48,823 nucleotides of DNA from Achromobacter denitrificans NBRC 15125 (GCF_001571365.1 NZ_BCTQ01000043.1:1-48823), one strand, 5' to 3'. Positions 27,091 through 37,994 are shown, counted from the stretch's first letter. Notes: a model not told the origin generated them from the sequence alone. A program made the numbers and translations.

Positions 27091-29427
27091 TTAGAAACCG
27101 GTCCCGATCTGGAACTGGAAGCTTTGCTTGTCGTCGCCCGGCTTCGAATTGAGCGGACGGGCATAGGACAGTTGCAGCGGCCCCATCGGGGACTGCCACG
27201 ACAGGCCGATACCGGCCGAGAAACGCCAGCCGCAAGGATCTTCCACTTCGCTGCCGGGCTTGCCGTTGGTGCAAGACAGGCCGCTGCCCGCCGACACCTG
27301 GCCGGCATCCGAGAAAATGAACCAGCGCAGCGTGCGATCCTTGGACGCGCCCGGGAACGGCAGGTACAGCTGGGCGTTCGCCACGATGCGGCGCGTGCCG
27401 CCCAGGTAGTCGCCCGTCTTGGAGTCGCGCGGGCCCAGCGACGAGCCCTCGTAGCCGCGCACGGTGCCGATACCGCCGGCGTACACGTTCTTGATGACGG
27501 GGTAATCCTTGCTGCCGTAGCTCTGGCCCCAATCGACCATGCCGTTCAAGGCCAGCGTATAGGAGCCGCCCAGCGGCACGTAATACTGCTGCTGGGCCGT
27601 CAGCATCGTGTATTGCAGATCGATGGTCGACAGATCGGCCTTCAGGCGCGTGTACCCGCCCTTGGTCGGAGCCAGGGCGCTGTCGCGCGTGTCCTTGGTC
27701 CAGCCGGTGGAGAAGATGACCGAGTTGGTCGAATCGCCGTAGTCATTGACGAACTTCTCGTATGCGGCCGGCGAGTTGCTGAACAGATCGATCTGGTTAC
27801 GTTCATAGTTCGCGCCCAGCATGATCCGGTCGTATTCCGAGATCGGCACGCCGAAGTTCATGCCCAGGCCCATGGCCTTGACGCGGTAGTCGCCGTCGTT
27901 GTTGTTCCAGGGCTCGGTCACGCGGTAGTAGGCCGACGAGGTGCGGCTGATGCCGTCCTTGGTCCAGTACGGATCGGTGTGCGACAGCACGATCGCGCGG
28001 TTGGTCTTGCTGGTGTTCAGTTGCAGGGTCAGGTTGGTGCCGCTGCCGAACACGTTGTCTTCGCTGATACCCGCCGAAAGGATGGCCTTTTCGGACGAGC
28101 CGTAGCCCACGCCAAGGTTGATCATGCCGGTGGGCTTTTCCTTCACGTCCACGTTCACGTCGACCTGGTCGGGCGAGCCCGGGACCGGATCGGTCTTGAC
28201 GTTGACGTCGCTGAAGTAGCCCAGGCGGTCGACGCGGTCGCGCGAGGTCTTGATGTCCTTGGCGTCGTACCAGGCGGCTTCCTGCTGGCGCATTTCGCGG
28301 CGCACCACTTCATCGCGGGTGCGGGTGTTGCCGCCGATCTGGATGCGGCGCACGTAGACGCGGCGGCTCGGATCGACGTAGAACGTCAGGTCCGCTTCGT
28401 GCTTGGCGCGGTCGAGTTGCGGGTTGGGGTTCACGTTGGCGAACGCGTAGCCCAGCTCGCCCAGGTAGTCGGTGATGGCCTTGGCCGAATCGTTGGCCTT
28501 GGCGGCCGAGAAGGTCTCGTCGGGCTTGACCTGCAGCAGCGCGTTGATTTCCTTGTCCAGGCCCAGCAGGTTGCCCGCCAGCTTCACGCTGCGCACCTTG
28601 TAGGGCTCGCCCTCGTGCACGGTGATGGTGATGCGGATGTCCTTGCGGTCCGGCGAAATCGTGACCTGCGGCGGCTCGACCGAAAATTCGAGATAGCCCT
28701 GGTCCAGGTAGTACGAGCGCAGGCGCTCCAGGTCGCCCTCAAGCTTTTCGCGCGAGTACTTGTCGGTGTCGGTGTACCAGGTCAGCCAACCCGGCGTGGT
28801 CAGCTGGAACACGTCCAGCAGATCGCTTTCGGAGAAGGCCTTGTTGCCGACGAATCGGATTTCCTGGATCCGCGCGACCGAGCCTTCGAACACGTCGAAG
28901 CTCACGCCCACGCGGTTGCGCGGCAGCGGGGTCACGGTGGAGGTCACTTCGACGCCGTACTTGCCCTTGGACAGGTACTGCTGCTTCAGTTCGTATTCGG
29001 CGCGTTCGAGCATCGAGCGGTCGAAGATGCGGCCTTCGGCGAAGCCCACCTGCGCCAGCGACGTGGTGATGGCCTTGGAGTCGAACTCGCGCATGCCGTT
29101 GAAGTTCACGGAAGCGATCGTCGGGCGCTCCTGCACGACCACGACCACGACGTTGTTGTCGGTCTGGATCTGCACGTCGGAGAAGAAGCCCGTGCCGTAC
29201 AGGCGGCGGATGGCTTCCGTCGCCTCTTCTTCAGTGAACTTCTCGCCGACCTTGACGGGCAGATACCCGAAGACGGTGCCGGCGTCGGTTCGCTGGATCC
29301 CTTCTACGCGGATATCCCGCACGACAAAAGGGTCGAAGGCGTGGGCGATGGCCGGTAGCAGTAATGCGGCGGCGATCAGACCCGGCAGTACACCCTTTTT
29401 GTGATGAAACATCCGGCGAAAAGACAT
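27091..29427 (-). CDS. bamA: Outer-membrane protein assembly factor BamA
   Basis: The 778-aa protein is the core of the BAM complex that inserts beta-barrel proteins in the outer membrane. A signal peptide (residues 1-30, cleavage after AIAHA) is followed by five POTRA domains (to about 430; start FVVRDIRVEGIQRTDAGTVFGYLPV) and a 16-strand barrel. The conserved loop-6 motif appears as VRGY in GIGTVRGYEGSS, and the chain ends in Phe (IGTGF), the barrel C-terminal signature. ATG 29427 has a GAGGA site 9 nt upstream; eight extra codons from an earlier start are unlikely. Essential gene, located as usual between rseP and ompH. Confidence 0.97.
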   Translation of the reverse strand: MSFRRMFHHKKGVLPGLIAAALLLPAIAHAFDPFVVRDIRVEGIQRTDAGTVFGYLPVKVGEKFTEEEATEAIRRLYGTGFFSDVQIQTDNNVVVVVVQERPTIASVNFNGMREFDSKAITTSLAQVGFAEGRIFDRSMLERAEYELKQQYLSKGKYGVEVTSTVTPLPRNRVGVSFDVFEGSVARIQEIRFVGNKAFSESDLLDVFQLTTPGWLTWYTDTDKYSREKLEGDLERLRSYYLDQGYLEFSVEPPQVTISPDRKDIRITITVHEGEPYKVRSVKLAGNLLGLDKEINALLQVKPDETFSAAKANDSAKAITDYLGELGYAFANVNPNPQLDRAKHEADLTFYVDPSRRVYVRRIQIGGNTRTRDEVVRREMRQQEAAWYDAKDIKTSRDRVDRLGYFSDVNVKTDPVPGSPDQVDVNVDVKEKPTGMINLGVGYGSSEKAILSAGISEDNVFGSGTNLTLQLNTSKTNRAIVLSHTDPYWTKDGISRTSSAYYRVTEPWNNNDGDYRVKAMGLGMNFGVPISEYDRIMLGANYERNQIDLFSNSPAAYEKFVNDYGDSTNSVIFSTGWTKDTRDSALAPTKGGYTRLKADLSTIDLQYTMLTAQQQYYVPLGGSYTLALNGMVDWGQSYGSKDYPVIKNVYAGGIGTVRGYEGSSLGPRDSKTGDYLGGTRRIVANAQLYLPFPGASKDRTLRWFIFSDAGQVSAGSGLSCTNGKPGSEVEDPCGWRFSAGIGLSWQSPMGPLQLSYARPLNSKPGDDKQSFQFQIGTGF

Positions 29428-29461
29428 CCTTGAGTATCCTCGGTCGTGCAAATGGCGGGGG

Positions 29462-29489
29462 ATTTTATGCTAAATCGCGCTTAAGTAAA
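29462..29489 (-). promoter_or_regulatory. bamA: Promoter candidate for bamA
   Basis: On the minus strand TTTACT (29489-29484) and TAAAAT (29467-29462) are separated by 16 nt. The -35 overlaps the rseP stop codon. It could give bamA-ompH-lpx genes their own transcription inside the superoperon. Confidence 0.45.
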
Positions 29490-30812
29490 CAAACGCGTGA
29501 AATCGTTGAACAGCGCAAGCCCCATCAGGCCTGCCAATAAACCTATGCCGGCGCGCTGTCCGATATCGATCCACCTCGCTGGCGGCGGGCTACCCCGCAC
29601 AATTTCGACGAGATAGTACAGCAGATGGCCGCCATCCAGCATAGGAATGGGCAGCAAATTTAGAACACCCAGACTGATGCTGATCAAGGCGATATACGCG
29701 ATGTACGCAACAATTCCGATTCTGGCGGTCTGTCCGGCGTAGTCGGCGATGGTCACGGGGCCGCTGACATTGCGCCAGGACACGTCGCCCGTCACCATGC
29801 GGCCCATCATGCGCAGCGAGAACCAGGCGGTGTCCCAGGTGCGGACGGCGCCGCGCCACAGGCTTTCGAACACCCCGTAGCGAACCGTCACCATGGGGAC
29901 GTCGCCGCCCAACTGGACGCCCAGGCGGCCGATCTGCTGGCCGTTGACCAGTTCGGCGCGCGGGGTGACGTTCAGGGAAACCGGCGCCCCGTCGCGGGAC
30001 AAGGTCAGCGCCAGGGTCTTGCCGGCGCTTTCCTGGATCTGCTTGACCAGCGCGCCGGTATCCGGGGTGGGCTGGCCGTTCACGGCCACGATCAGGTCGC
30101 CGGGGCGCAGGCCGGCGGCCTGCCCTTCCCCGCCGTCGTTCACGACCCGCACGGCGGGCCGGGGCTGGGCCAGGCGGATGCCGGCCGCGACCAGCGGGTC
30201 TCCGCCGGCCGGGTCCATGGTATTGGAGGGAAGCACCAGTTCGCGCCGATGCACGGCGCCGCCGGAGGTGCGGACCTCGACCTGGGCGTTGCCGCCCGTG
30301 GCCATCACGTCCATCAGACGCCAGCGCGCGTCGGACCAGGAAGCGACTTCCTCGCCGTCGATGGCCAGGATGCGGTCGCCCGATAGCAGGCCGGCGAGCG
30401 CGGCGGGCGTCTCGGCGGCGGGCTGGGCGAGCACGGCCACCGGCTCTTCGGTGCCGGCCATATTCAGCCCGGCATAAAGGAAGACCGCGAGGATCAGGTT
30501 GAAGATGGGGCCGGCCGCGACGATGGCGATGCGCTGGCCCACCGGCTTGCCGTTGAACGCGCCCGCCGCTTCCGCGGGGCTGGCGCCGGCAGGCGCGTCG
30601 TCCTGCATTTTTACGTAGCCGCCCAGCGGCAAGGCGGAGACGGCCCATTCGGTGCCGTGCTTGTCGGTGCGGCGCAGGATGACCTTGCCGAACCCCACCG
30701 AGAAGCGCAGGACCCTGACGCCGCACAGCCGAGCCACCCAATAGTGCCCCAGCTCATGGAAGATGATCAGGGTGCCAAGCGCAACCGCAAAGGCCAGCAG
30801 GGTGAAAAGCAT
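29481..30812 (-). CDS. rseP: Site-2 intramembrane zinc protease RseP
   Basis: The 443-aa membrane protease has HELGH at residues 19-23 in the first helix, two PDZ domains (about 110-300; AGLLSGDRILAIDGEEV and AAGLRPGDLIVAVNGQ) and the second active-site motif LLPIPMLDGGHLLYYLVE near the C-terminus. In E. coli RseP cleaves anti-sigma factor RseA after DegS and also clears remnant signal peptides, linking envelope stress to sigma-E. Start and length match the family. It follows dxr by 54 nt. Confidence 0.96.
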   Translation of the reverse strand: MLFTLLAFAVALGTLIIFHELGHYWVARLCGVRVLRFSVGFGKVILRRTDKHGTEWAVSALPLGGYVKMQDDAPAGASPAEAAGAFNGKPVGQRIAIVAAGPIFNLILAVFLYAGLNMAGTEEPVAVLAQPAAETPAALAGLLSGDRILAIDGEEVASWSDARWRLMDVMATGGNAQVEVRTSGGAVHRRELVLPSNTMDPAGGDPLVAAGIRLAQPRPAVRVVNDGGEGQAAGLRPGDLIVAVNGQPTPDTGALVKQIQESAGKTLALTLSRDGAPVSLNVTPRAELVNGQQIGRLGVQLGGDVPMVTVRYGVFESLWRGAVRTWDTAWFSLRMMGRMVTGDVSWRNVSGPVTIADYAGQTARIGIVAYIAYIALISISLGVLNLLPIPMLDGGHLLYYLVEIVRGSPPPARWIDIGQRAGIGLLAGLMGLALFNDFTRLFT

Positions 30813-30866
30813 CAGTGTCGGAAGATCTAGGGAATCGGTGGCGGACAGCCGCGGCGACGGGCGCCG

Positions 30867-32066
30867 TCAGGCGAGGCCCAGGTTGCCCGCGTAGGCGCGC
30901 GCGGCGGCGTCAAGCGCAAGTACGTCGTCAAGACTGTTGAGCGTAACAGAAGCTTGCCGCGCCTGCCACTCCAGGGAGGCCTCGATCACCCTCGGAATCC
31001 AGGTATATGGCAGGCGGCCGCTCAGGAAAGCCTCGACGGCCACCTCGTTGGCGGCGTTCAGGGCCACGCAGGCGCCCTGCCCGGCTCGCAGGGCCGCGAA
31101 CGACAGGGCCAGGCAAGGGAAACGGGCCAGATCGGGCTTCTCGAAGTCCAGCCGCCCCAGGCGCGTCAGGTCCAGCGAATTCACGCCGCTTTCCAACCGC
31201 TCGGGGAAACCCAGGCCGTAGGCGATCGGCGTGCGCATGTCGGGCTGGCCCAGCTGGGCGAGCACCGAGCCGTCGTTGTACTCCACCATGGAATGCACCA
31301 CGCTCTGCGGGTGCACCACGACCTCGATGCGGTCGGCGGGCATGGCGAAGAGCCAATGCGCCTCGATCACCTCCAGGCCCTTGTTGAGCATGGTGGCGGA
31401 ATCCACCGAGATCTTGCGGCCCATGCTCCAGTTGGGATGGGCGCAGGCCTGGGCCGGGGTCACGTCGTGCAGGTCTTCCAGGTCGCGGCCGCGGAACGGG
31501 CCGCCGGAAGCGGTCAGCAGCAGGCGCCGCACGCCAGGCGCGGGCGCATCCGGCGCCACCGCCTTGCCGCTCTGCGGCATGCATTGGAAGATCGCGTTAT
31601 GTTCGCTGTCGATAGGCAGGAGTTCGGCGCCGTTGTCGCGTATAGCCCGCATGAAGAACGAGCCGGCCGCGACCAGCGCTTCCTTGTTGGCCAGCAGCAC
31701 GCGCTTGCCGCTGCGGGCCGCCGCCAGGGCGGCCGGCAAGCCCGCCGCGCCCACAATGGCGGCCATGACCGAATCGCACCGGGAATCGGCCGCCGTATCG
31801 GCCAGCGCCTGCGCGCCCACCCGGATCTCCGGCATGGGCTGGGGGCCCGCCCAGGCCGCGGCGAATTTCCGGCGCGCGGCGTCGTCGGGCACCACCACGA
31901 CGGCGGCGCGGCTGGCCAGGGCCTGCTCCGCCAGGCGCTCCATGCGGCTGTAGGCGGACAGGGCAAAAACCGCCAACCGATCAGGGTGGCGGGCAATCAC
32001 ATCCAGCGTGCTTTCACCGATCGAACCGGTCGATCCCAGCACCACGACGCGTTGAAAAGCCGTCAA
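30867..32066 (-). CDS. dxr: 1-deoxy-D-xylulose 5-phosphate reductoisomerase
   Basis: The 399-aa enzyme makes 2-C-methyl-D-erythritol 4-phosphate from DXP with NADPH, the committed step of the MEP isoprenoid pathway. The NADPH motif [17 protein letters not shown] is at the N-terminus; [25 protein letters not shown] (metal-binding Asp/Glu) and [10 protein letters not shown] are conserved active-site segments. It overlaps cdsA by 4 nt (ATGA at 32063-32066), so translation is probably coupled. Its product ultimately feeds UppS, encoded two genes upstream. Confidence 0.97.
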   Translation of the reverse strand: MTAFQRVVVLGSTGSIGESTLDVIARHPDRLAVFALSAYSRMERLAEQALASRAAVVVVPDDAARRKFAAAWAGPQPMPEIRVGAQALADTAADSRCDSVMAAIVGAAGLPAALAAARSGKRVLLANKEALVAAGSFFMRAIRDNGAELLPIDSEHNAIFQCMPQSGKAVAPDAPAPGVRRLLLTASGGPFRGRDLEDLHDVTPAQACAHPNWSMGRKISVDSATMLNKGLEVIEAHWLFAMPADRIEVVVHPQSVVHSMVEYNDGSVLAQLGQPDMRTPIAYGLGFPERLESGVNSLDLTRLGRLDFEKPDLARFPCLALSFAALRAGQGACVALNAANEVAVEAFLSGRLPYTWIPRVIEASLEWQARQASVTLNSLDDVLALDAAARAYAGNLGLA

Positions 32067-32920
32067 AACAACACTCCAGACAAAAGTAGCGCGAACGGCG
32101 CGACGGGGAGGATCGCGTCGATGCGGTCATAGACGCCGCCATGGCCGGGCAGCAACGTGCTGGAATCCTTGCGGCCGGCGCGACGCTTGAGCAGCGATTC
32201 GAACAGGTCGCCCACGATGGACAGCACGCCCAGCAGCGCCGCGATGGGCAACGCCAGCCAGAACGTCCAGCGCTCGACCAGGGCGTGGCCGAACGTGCCG
32301 GCCCACAAACTGGACAGGCCGATCCAGACCACCGCGCCCAACACGCCGGCGATGGCGCCTTCTATCGTCTTTCCCGGGCTGACCCGCGGGGCCAGTTTAC
32401 GCCTGCCGAACGCGCGGCCGGCAAAATACGCGGCGATATCGGCCACCCAGACGAGCGCCAGCAGCGACACGACGAAGCCGGCCCCATGCGCCACGAACAT
32501 CTGCGCCAGCACGGCCCACGCGGCGAAGGCCGCGGGAATGGAAAACAGGGACCAGCCCAGGCTGGCCGGGGGTGCGTCGGAACGGCCGCGCACGACCGCC
32601 GCCACGCCGAAGAACAGCCAGACGGCGGCCACGGCGGGCACCAGGTAGCGCAGCACCCAGGCCGGATCGGCGACGCCGCCGCGGTCGCCGGCCAGCCAGG
32701 CGGAAGCCAGGGCCAGCATGCCGGCGAACAGCAGCGCGGCGACGCCGACGGAAATCAGGGGGGAAGGCGGTTGCGGCAGCGTCAGGCGCAGCCACTCCCA
32801 ATTGGCGCAGGCGGCCGCCAGGGCCAGCAAGGCGACGAACCACCAGGGATTGGCGCTCATCATCGCGGCGGCCAGGACGGCCAACAGAATGACGGCGGTA
32901 ACGATACGCTGGCCCAACAT
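32063..32920 (-). CDS. cdsA: Phosphatidate cytidylyltransferase
   Basis: The 285-aa inner-membrane enzyme makes CDP-diacylglycerol from phosphatidate and CTP. About seven to eight hydrophobic helices are visible, and the CTP-transferase signature [21 protein letters not shown]...[11 protein letters not shown] closes the protein. ATG 32920 gives the usual start [13 protein letters not shown]; a much longer frame upstream lies antiframe to uppS. It follows uppS by 56 nt and overlaps dxr. Confidence 0.95.
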   Translation of the reverse strand: MLGQRIVTAVILLAVLAAAMMSANPWWFVALLALAAACANWEWLRLTLPQPPSPLISVGVAALLFAGMLALASAWLAGDRGGVADPAWVLRYLVPAVAAVWLFFGVAAVVRGRSDAPPASLGWSLFSIPAAFAAWAVLAQMFVAHGAGFVVSLLALVWVADIAAYFAGRAFGRRKLAPRVSPGKTIEGAIAGVLGAVVWIGLSSLWAGTFGHALVERWTFWLALPIAALLGVLSIVGDLFESLLKRRAGRKDSSTLLPGHGGVYDRIDAILPVAPFALLLSGVLF

Positions 32921-32976
32921 GTGACGGTCTCCTCGTGTACGGCTCTGGAAAGACGCGCTTGTCGCCGTCCGCTTGC

Positions 32977-33741
32977 TCAGCGCGCGCCGTCTTCGGTGAG
33001 TTGCGCGCTGGTGCGGCCGAAACGGCGCTCGCGGGTGCGGTACCAGTCGAAAGCGGCCTGGAGTTCGGCCGCGCCGAAATCCGGCCAGTAGCGGTCCGTG
33101 AAGTAGAACTCCGCGTAGGCCATCTGCCAGATCAGGAAATTGGAAATGCGCTGCTCGCCGCCCGTCCGGATGAACAGGTCGGGTTCCGGCGCCCAGGCCA
33201 TGGACAGGTGCCGGGACAGGCGCTCTTCGTCCACCAGCTGCGGCTGCGTCGCCAGCGCGGGCTCGGCGGCCAGCATGGCGCGGGTGGCCTGCAGGATGTC
33301 CCAGCGCCCGCCGTAATTGGCGGCCACGGTCAGGTGCAGGCGGTCGTTGTGGGCGGTGCGTTGCTGGGCGGCGAAGATGAGTTCCTGCAGCCGGGGCTCG
33401 AACGCGCTCAGGTCGCCGATGACGTGCAGGCGCACGCCCTGCTCGTCGAGCTTGCCGACTTCGCGCTCCAGGGCCTGCACGAACAGGCGCATGAGCAACG
33501 ACACTTCCTCGGCGGGACGGCGCCAGTTCTCGGAACTGAAGGCGAAGAGCGTCAGGTAGCGCACGCCGGCGCGGCCGCAGGCCTCGACCACGCGCCGCAC
33601 CGCCTGCACGCCCTTGGCATGCCCCGCCGTGCGGGGCAACAGCCTCCGCGTCGCCCACCGGCCATTGCCATCCATGATGATGGCCACATGCTCGGGAACA
33701 TCGCGAGTAGCGGGAACCGCCTGGGTCGAACTGGTTGCCAT
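32977..33741 (-). CDS. uppS: Undecaprenyl diphosphate synthase
   Basis: The 254-aa cis-prenyltransferase builds the C55 carrier lipid for peptidoglycan and polysaccharide synthesis. D24 in [10 protein letters not shown] is the catalytic Asp, and [36 protein letters not shown] and [12 protein letters not shown] are the other conserved regions. ATG 33741 gives the family length; an extension of 39 residues upstream is open but unlike the family. The 171-nt gap to frr contains no gene. Confidence 0.95.
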   Translation of the reverse strand: MATSSTQAVPATRDVPEHVAIIMDGNGRWATRRLLPRTAGHAKGVQAVRRVVEACGRAGVRYLTLFAFSSENWRRPAEEVSLLMRLFVQALEREVGKLDEQGVRLHVIGDLSAFEPRLQELIFAAQQRTAHNDRLHLTVAANYGGRWDILQATRAMLAAEPALATQPQLVDEERLSRHLSMAWAPEPDLFIRTGGEQRISNFLIWQMAYAEFYFTDRYWPDFGAAELQAAFDWYRTRERRFGRTSAQLTEDGAR

Positions 33742-33912
33742 GGGTCTGGTGCTGCGCGCGGAAAAGCGGCGAAAAACGGGAATACGGGGAAAAGCCGGCG
33801 CCGTCGTTCCATCGCTACGAGATACTGCGAAACAATGGAAAGGACGGCGCGCAGGCAAGAAATTCCTGGCCCTGGACCCGACCGACTAGGCCGCGCCCGG
33901 GGCGTGCAGGAA

Positions 33913-34473
33913 TTATACGGTCATGATTTCCGCTTCTTTCTGGGAAACCATCTTGTCGATGTCGGCCACGCTGCGATCGGTCAACTTCTGGACTTCGTCC
34001 TGCGAACGGCGTTCGTCGTCTTCGGAGATTTCCTTATCCTTGACCAGGCGCTTGAGCGCTTCGTTGGCTTCGCGGCGCAGGTTGCGCACGGCCACCTTGG
34101 CGTCTTCGCCTTCGCTGCGGACCACCTTGGTCAGGTCGCGGCGACGCTCTTCGGTCAGGGCGGGCATGGGCACGCGGATGGTGTCGCCCATCGAGATGGG
34201 GTTCAGGCCCAGGTCCGATTCGCGGATGGCCTTTTCGATCGGGCCGGCCATTTGCTTCTCGTAAGGCTGCACGCTGATGGTACGGGCGTCCACGAGGTTC
34301 ACGTTGCCGACCTGGCTGATCGGCACGGGCGAACCGTAGTACTCGACCTGAACGTGGTCCAGGATGCCGGTATGGGCGCGGCCCGTACGGATCTTGGCCA
34401 GGTTGGTCTTGAGCGTGTCAAGCGACTTGGCCATCCTGGCTTCGGCGGATTTGCGGATTTCTGCGGCGCTCAT
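33913..34473 (-). CDS. frr: Ribosome recycling factor
   Basis: The 186-aa protein splits post-termination ribosomes together with EF-G. It has the two-domain RRF layout with [23 protein letters not shown], the hinge-adjacent [16 protein letters not shown] and the C-terminal helices ending in [13 protein letters not shown]. Length is standard. It begins 15 nt after pyrH. Confidence 0.97.
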   Translation of the reverse strand: MSAAEIRKSAEARMAKSLDTLKTNLAKIRTGRAHTGILDHVQVEYYGSPVPISQVGNVNLVDARTISVQPYEKQMAGPIEKAIRESDLGLNPISMGDTIRVPMPALTEERRRDLTKVVRSEGEDAKVAVRNLRREANEALKRLVKDKEISEDDERRSQDEVQKLTDRSVADIDKMVSQKEAEIMTV

Positions 34474-34488
34474 GGAATTTCCTTTTCT

Positions 34489-35292
<804 letters not shown>

Positions 35293-35299
35293 CTACCGT

Positions 35300-36178
35300 T
35301 TAGGCGCGGCCAGCGGCGGCGGCGGCAACCTCAGCGGCGAAATCGCTGGTCTTCTTCTCGATACCTTCGCCGACGACGAACAGCACGAACTTGGTGATCG
35401 AAGCGCCCTTGGCCTTCAGCATCTGCTCGACCGTGGACTTGTCGTCCTTGACGAACGGCTGCGACAGCAGGGTGACTTCCTTCAGGAACTTCGCGACCGA
35501 ACCTTCGACCATCTTGGCGACGATTTCAGCCGGCTTGCCCGATTCGGCGGCCTTCTGCTCGGCGACCGAGCGCTCGGCGGCGATGTCGGCGGGGTTCACG
35601 CCGTCGGCGTTCAGGGCCTTCGGCTTCGTCGCGGCGATGTGCATCGCCAGGTCCTTGCCCACTTCCTCGGCGCCCGAGTACTCGACCAGCACGCCGATGC
35701 GGCCGCCGTGCACGTAGCTGGCCAGCGCGTTGGGGGTCTCGATGCGCTCGAAGCGGCGGATCGCCATGTTTTCGCCGATCTTGCCGATCAGGGCGGTACG
35801 GGTGGATTCAACCGTGCCGTCGCCGTAGGGCAGCGCCGACAGAGCGGCCACGTCGGCCGGGTTCTGCGTGGCAACCAGTTCGGCCAGCTTGTTCACGAAA
35901 GCCACGAAGTCGTCGTTCTTGGCGACGAAGTCGGTTTCGCAATTGATTTCGATGACGGCGCCTTGCTTGGCGTCGGCGGAGATGAACAGACCGATCAGGC
36001 CTTCGGCGGTGACGCGGGCGGCAGCCTTGCTGGCCTTGTTGCCCAGCTTGACGCGCAGGATTTCCTCGGCGCGGACCAGATCGCCTTCGGCTTCCGTCAA
36101 GGCCTTCTTGCACTCCATCATGGGCGCGTCGGTCTTTTCGCGCAGTTCCTTGACCAGGGCAGCGGTAATTTCAGCCAT
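35300..36178 (-). CDS. tsf: Elongation factor Ts
   Basis: The 292-aa protein is the nucleotide exchange factor for EF-Tu. The N-terminal UBA-like region carries [16 protein letters not shown] (12-27), and [13 protein letters not shown] (77-89) contains the TDFV motif that contacts EF-Tu. Length is typical for beta-proteobacteria. It is separated from rpsB by 181 nt with a strong hairpin. Confidence 0.98.
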   Translation of the reverse strand: MAEITAALVKELREKTDAPMMECKKALTEAEGDLVRAEEILRVKLGNKASKAAARVTAEGLIGLFISADAKQGAVIEINCETDFVAKNDDFVAFVNKLAELVATQNPADVAALSALPYGDGTVESTRTALIGKIGENMAIRRFERIETPNALASYVHGGRIGVLVEYSGAEEVGKDLAMHIAATKPKALNADGVNPADIAAERSVAEQKAAESGKPAEIVAKMVEGSVAKFLKEVTLLSQPFVKDDKSTVEQMLKAKGASITKFVLFVVGEGIEKKTSDFAAEVAAAAAGRA

Positions 36179-36299
36179 GTTTGCTCCAATTTTGCTAGAG
36201 ACATGCCCCGGCGGGCCGGGACAGTGGTGTGATTCGATGGGACATCCGCCTATCGCGGATCGGGAAGATGGGAGCCCACCTTCGCTGTGCCGGCGAGGC

Positions 36300-36329
36300 G
36301 GGAGCGGACCGGAATTCCGAGCCGCTCCC
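36300..36329 (-). promoter_or_regulatory. Long palindromic hairpin between rpsB and tsf
   Basis: GGGAGCGG (36300-36307) pairs with CCGCTCCC (36322-36329), and the interior contains the palindrome CGGAATTCCG (36310-36319), giving a nearly continuous 30-nt palindrome 30 nt after the rpsB stop. It lacks a T-run; attenuation or processing between rpsB and tsf is the likely role. Confidence 0.55.
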
Positions 36330-36359
36330 AGACGCTAACCGCCGGACATGACAACAGGC

Positions 36360-37109
36360 TTAGGCCTGGTTGTCCTGCACTTCGACGAACTCTTCCTGAC
36401 CTTCGCCCAGCTCTTCGACCAGACCGTTCAGGTTCTGCTCGCGGCCTTCCAGCACGGCGTCGGCGATGCCCTTGGCGTACAGGGCGATGGCCTTGGCCGA
36501 GTCGTCGTTGCCGGGGATGACGTAGTCGATGCCGTCGGGCGAGTGGTTGGTGTCAACCACGGCCACGACCGGGATGCCCAGCGTCTTGGCTTCGGCGATG
36601 GCGATCTTGTGGTAGCCGACGTCGATCACGAACATGGCATCGGGCAGGCCGTTCATGTCCTTGATGCCGCCGATCGACTTGTTCAGCTTGTCCAGTTCGC
36701 GTTGGAACAGCAGGCCTTCCTTCTTGATCATGCGCTCGGCGCCGCCTTCGGCGACCACGGCTTCCATGTCCTTCAGGCGCTTGACCGAGGTCTTGACCGT
36801 CTTGAAGTTGGTCAGCATGCCGCCGAGCCAGCGGGCGTCGACGAAGGGCATGCCGCAACGGGCGGCTTCGGCGGCGACCAGCTCGCGCGCAGCGCGCTTG
36901 GTGCCGACGAACAGGATGTTGCCGCCGCGAGCAGCCAGCTGCTTCACGAACTTGGTGGCTTCCTGGTACTTATCAACCGTCTTTTCGAGGTTGATGATGT
37001 GAATCTTGTTGCGATGGCCGAAGATATAGGGGGCCATCTTGGGGTTCCAGTAACGGGTCTGGTGACCGAAGTGGACACCCGCTTCCAGCATTTCGCGCAT
37101 CAAAGACAT
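36360..37109 (-). CDS. rpsB: 30S ribosomal protein S2
   Basis: The 249-aa protein opens with [31 protein letters not shown] and has the S2 signatures [15 protein letters not shown] and [33 protein letters not shown]. The acidic C-terminus ([16 protein letters not shown]) is usual. ATG 37109 is preceded by GGAG at 7 nt; an in-frame TTG four codons earlier overlaps that site. It is the first gene of the long minus-strand superoperon and is probably controlled by its leader. Confidence 0.98.
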   Translation of the reverse strand: MSLMREMLEAGVHFGHQTRYWNPKMAPYIFGHRNKIHIINLEKTVDKYQEATKFVKQLAARGGNILFVGTKRAARELVAAEAARCGMPFVDARWLGGMLTNFKTVKTSVKRLKDMEAVVAEGGAERMIKKEGLLFQRELDKLNKSIGGIKDMNGLPDAMFVIDVGYHKIAIAEAKTLGIPVVAVVDTNHSPDGIDYVIPGNDDSAKAIALYAKGIADAVLEGREQNLNGLVEELGEGQEEFVEVQDNQA

Positions 37110-37130
37110 AACTTTCTCCAAGGGTTGATT

Positions 37131-37218
37131 TCTTGCGCCGCACCTGCATCAGCCTCTGGCTGACACCCTGGGTGGTGTTGCGCGCGATTTCCCGCAAGTG
37201 CGGGATGACAAAATTCTA
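37131..37218 (-). promoter_or_regulatory. rpsB: rpsB leader with three hairpins and -10 candidate
   Basis: On the minus strand a TAGAAT hexamer (37218-37213) is followed at the expected transcription start by hairpin CCCGCA-CT-TGCGGG (37204-37191), then ACACC/GGTGT arms (37178-37163), then TCAGCC-AGA-GGCTGA (37163-37149), 40 nt before the ATG. No good -35 is seen (TTGCGG lies 20 nt from the -10). The structured leader is consistent with the S2 autoregulation known for other proteobacterial rpsB leaders; this is inferred. Confidence 0.5.
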
Positions 37219-37516
37219 ACCGGGCCGGCCGATCACTGCCGCAATAACTCCGACGCCTTCGGACGGATTCGTCCTGGACGCCTCTCTTTACTACGCTGCC
37301 GCGATAAACCCAGACGGCCGCCACGACGAAAAGCCCAACGCCGCACGCTTGCTACGCGTCTCCCGACCCGCCAGGAGTTTCCTGGAAGTTTCTTCGAGAC
37401 GCACCCGGACCTGTTTTGTTGGCGGCGAAATCCAGCTCTGGAAAATCCAGCTCTTCGCGTTCGGGCACGGGACCGAAATCCAGCCCCACTCGACCGCGCA
37501 TCAGACCATCGGGGCA

Positions 37517-37542
37517 TTTCTTAAGAAAACACGAGTGTTTTC
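37517..37542. promoter_or_regulatory. Overlapping palindromes in the rpsB-map intergenic region
   Basis: TTTCTTAAGAAA (37517-37528) is a perfect 12-bp palindrome, overlapped by the hairpin GAAAACAC-GA-GTGTTTTC (37525-37542). AT-rich palindromes like this in GC-rich DNA are often operators. No owner gene is identified. Confidence 0.35.
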
Positions 37543-37881
37543 AAGAACTTAATCCGACATCCATACCGAGCGCAGATCCTGAACCTGCATCGCCGCTCAA
37601 AAACATGACCAGGCTTGCAAGCACGCCGCGCCCCGGTTCGTGCCAGCCATGGAACCGCCGCCGCCCGTGCCCTACCGGCCTGCACCCGCTGCGCGCTTCC
37701 CGCCCCCGGCACCCGCGGCCTGCCCGATTTCGCTCCACAACCTTCGCTTGCGGTGAAACTTCGGGGCCTGCCGCCGATCCCAATGACTGGATCCGCACAA
37801 CTGGAATACCTGCCGGGCTTGCAACAGACTGGCGCCAACGCCACCCGCCAGCACCCGCCGGGATCGGCTCTTGCCGTTACC

Positions 37882-37942
37882 CAGTAGTTGTACTGCTCAC
37901 TACCTACTACTGCATCCCCAAAAATTTAGGGAAGCCTATAAT
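37882..37942 (+). promoter_or_regulatory. map: map promoter with upstream inverted repeat
   Basis: A perfect TATAAT (37937-37942) lies 52 nt before the map start; no -35 is recognisable at the right distance. CAGTAGT (37882-37888) and ACTACTG (37906-37912) form a 7-bp inverted repeat ending 24 nt upstream of the -10, a suitable place for an activator. Confidence 0.5.
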
Positions 37943-37994
37943 TCTACTATTCTTTCAAGCAGACATTCAAGCGACAGATAGCTAAAGCCAATCC

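Larger units (their letters stand above)
37110..37994. other. Gene-free region between rpsB and map
   Basis: This 885-nt divergent intergenic region is the longest stretch without a gene. It holds the rpsB leader (37110-37205), two overlapping palindromes (37517-37542), and the map promoter region (37882-37949). The middle (about 37560-37860) has open frames only of the random kind found in GC-rich DNA, with no convincing ribosome-binding site or conserved-looking product; I see no tRNA or recognisable small RNA. Confidence 0.6.

Noticed and set aside
27124..29358. 744-codon plus-strand open frame over bamA
   Set aside because: Shadow frame; product is a His/Val/Ala-rich string without recognisable structure.
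37560..37860. Small genes in the rpsB-map gap
   Set aside because: Open frames exist on both strands but are Arg/Pro/Ser-rich shadows without ribosome-binding sites or conserved-looking products.
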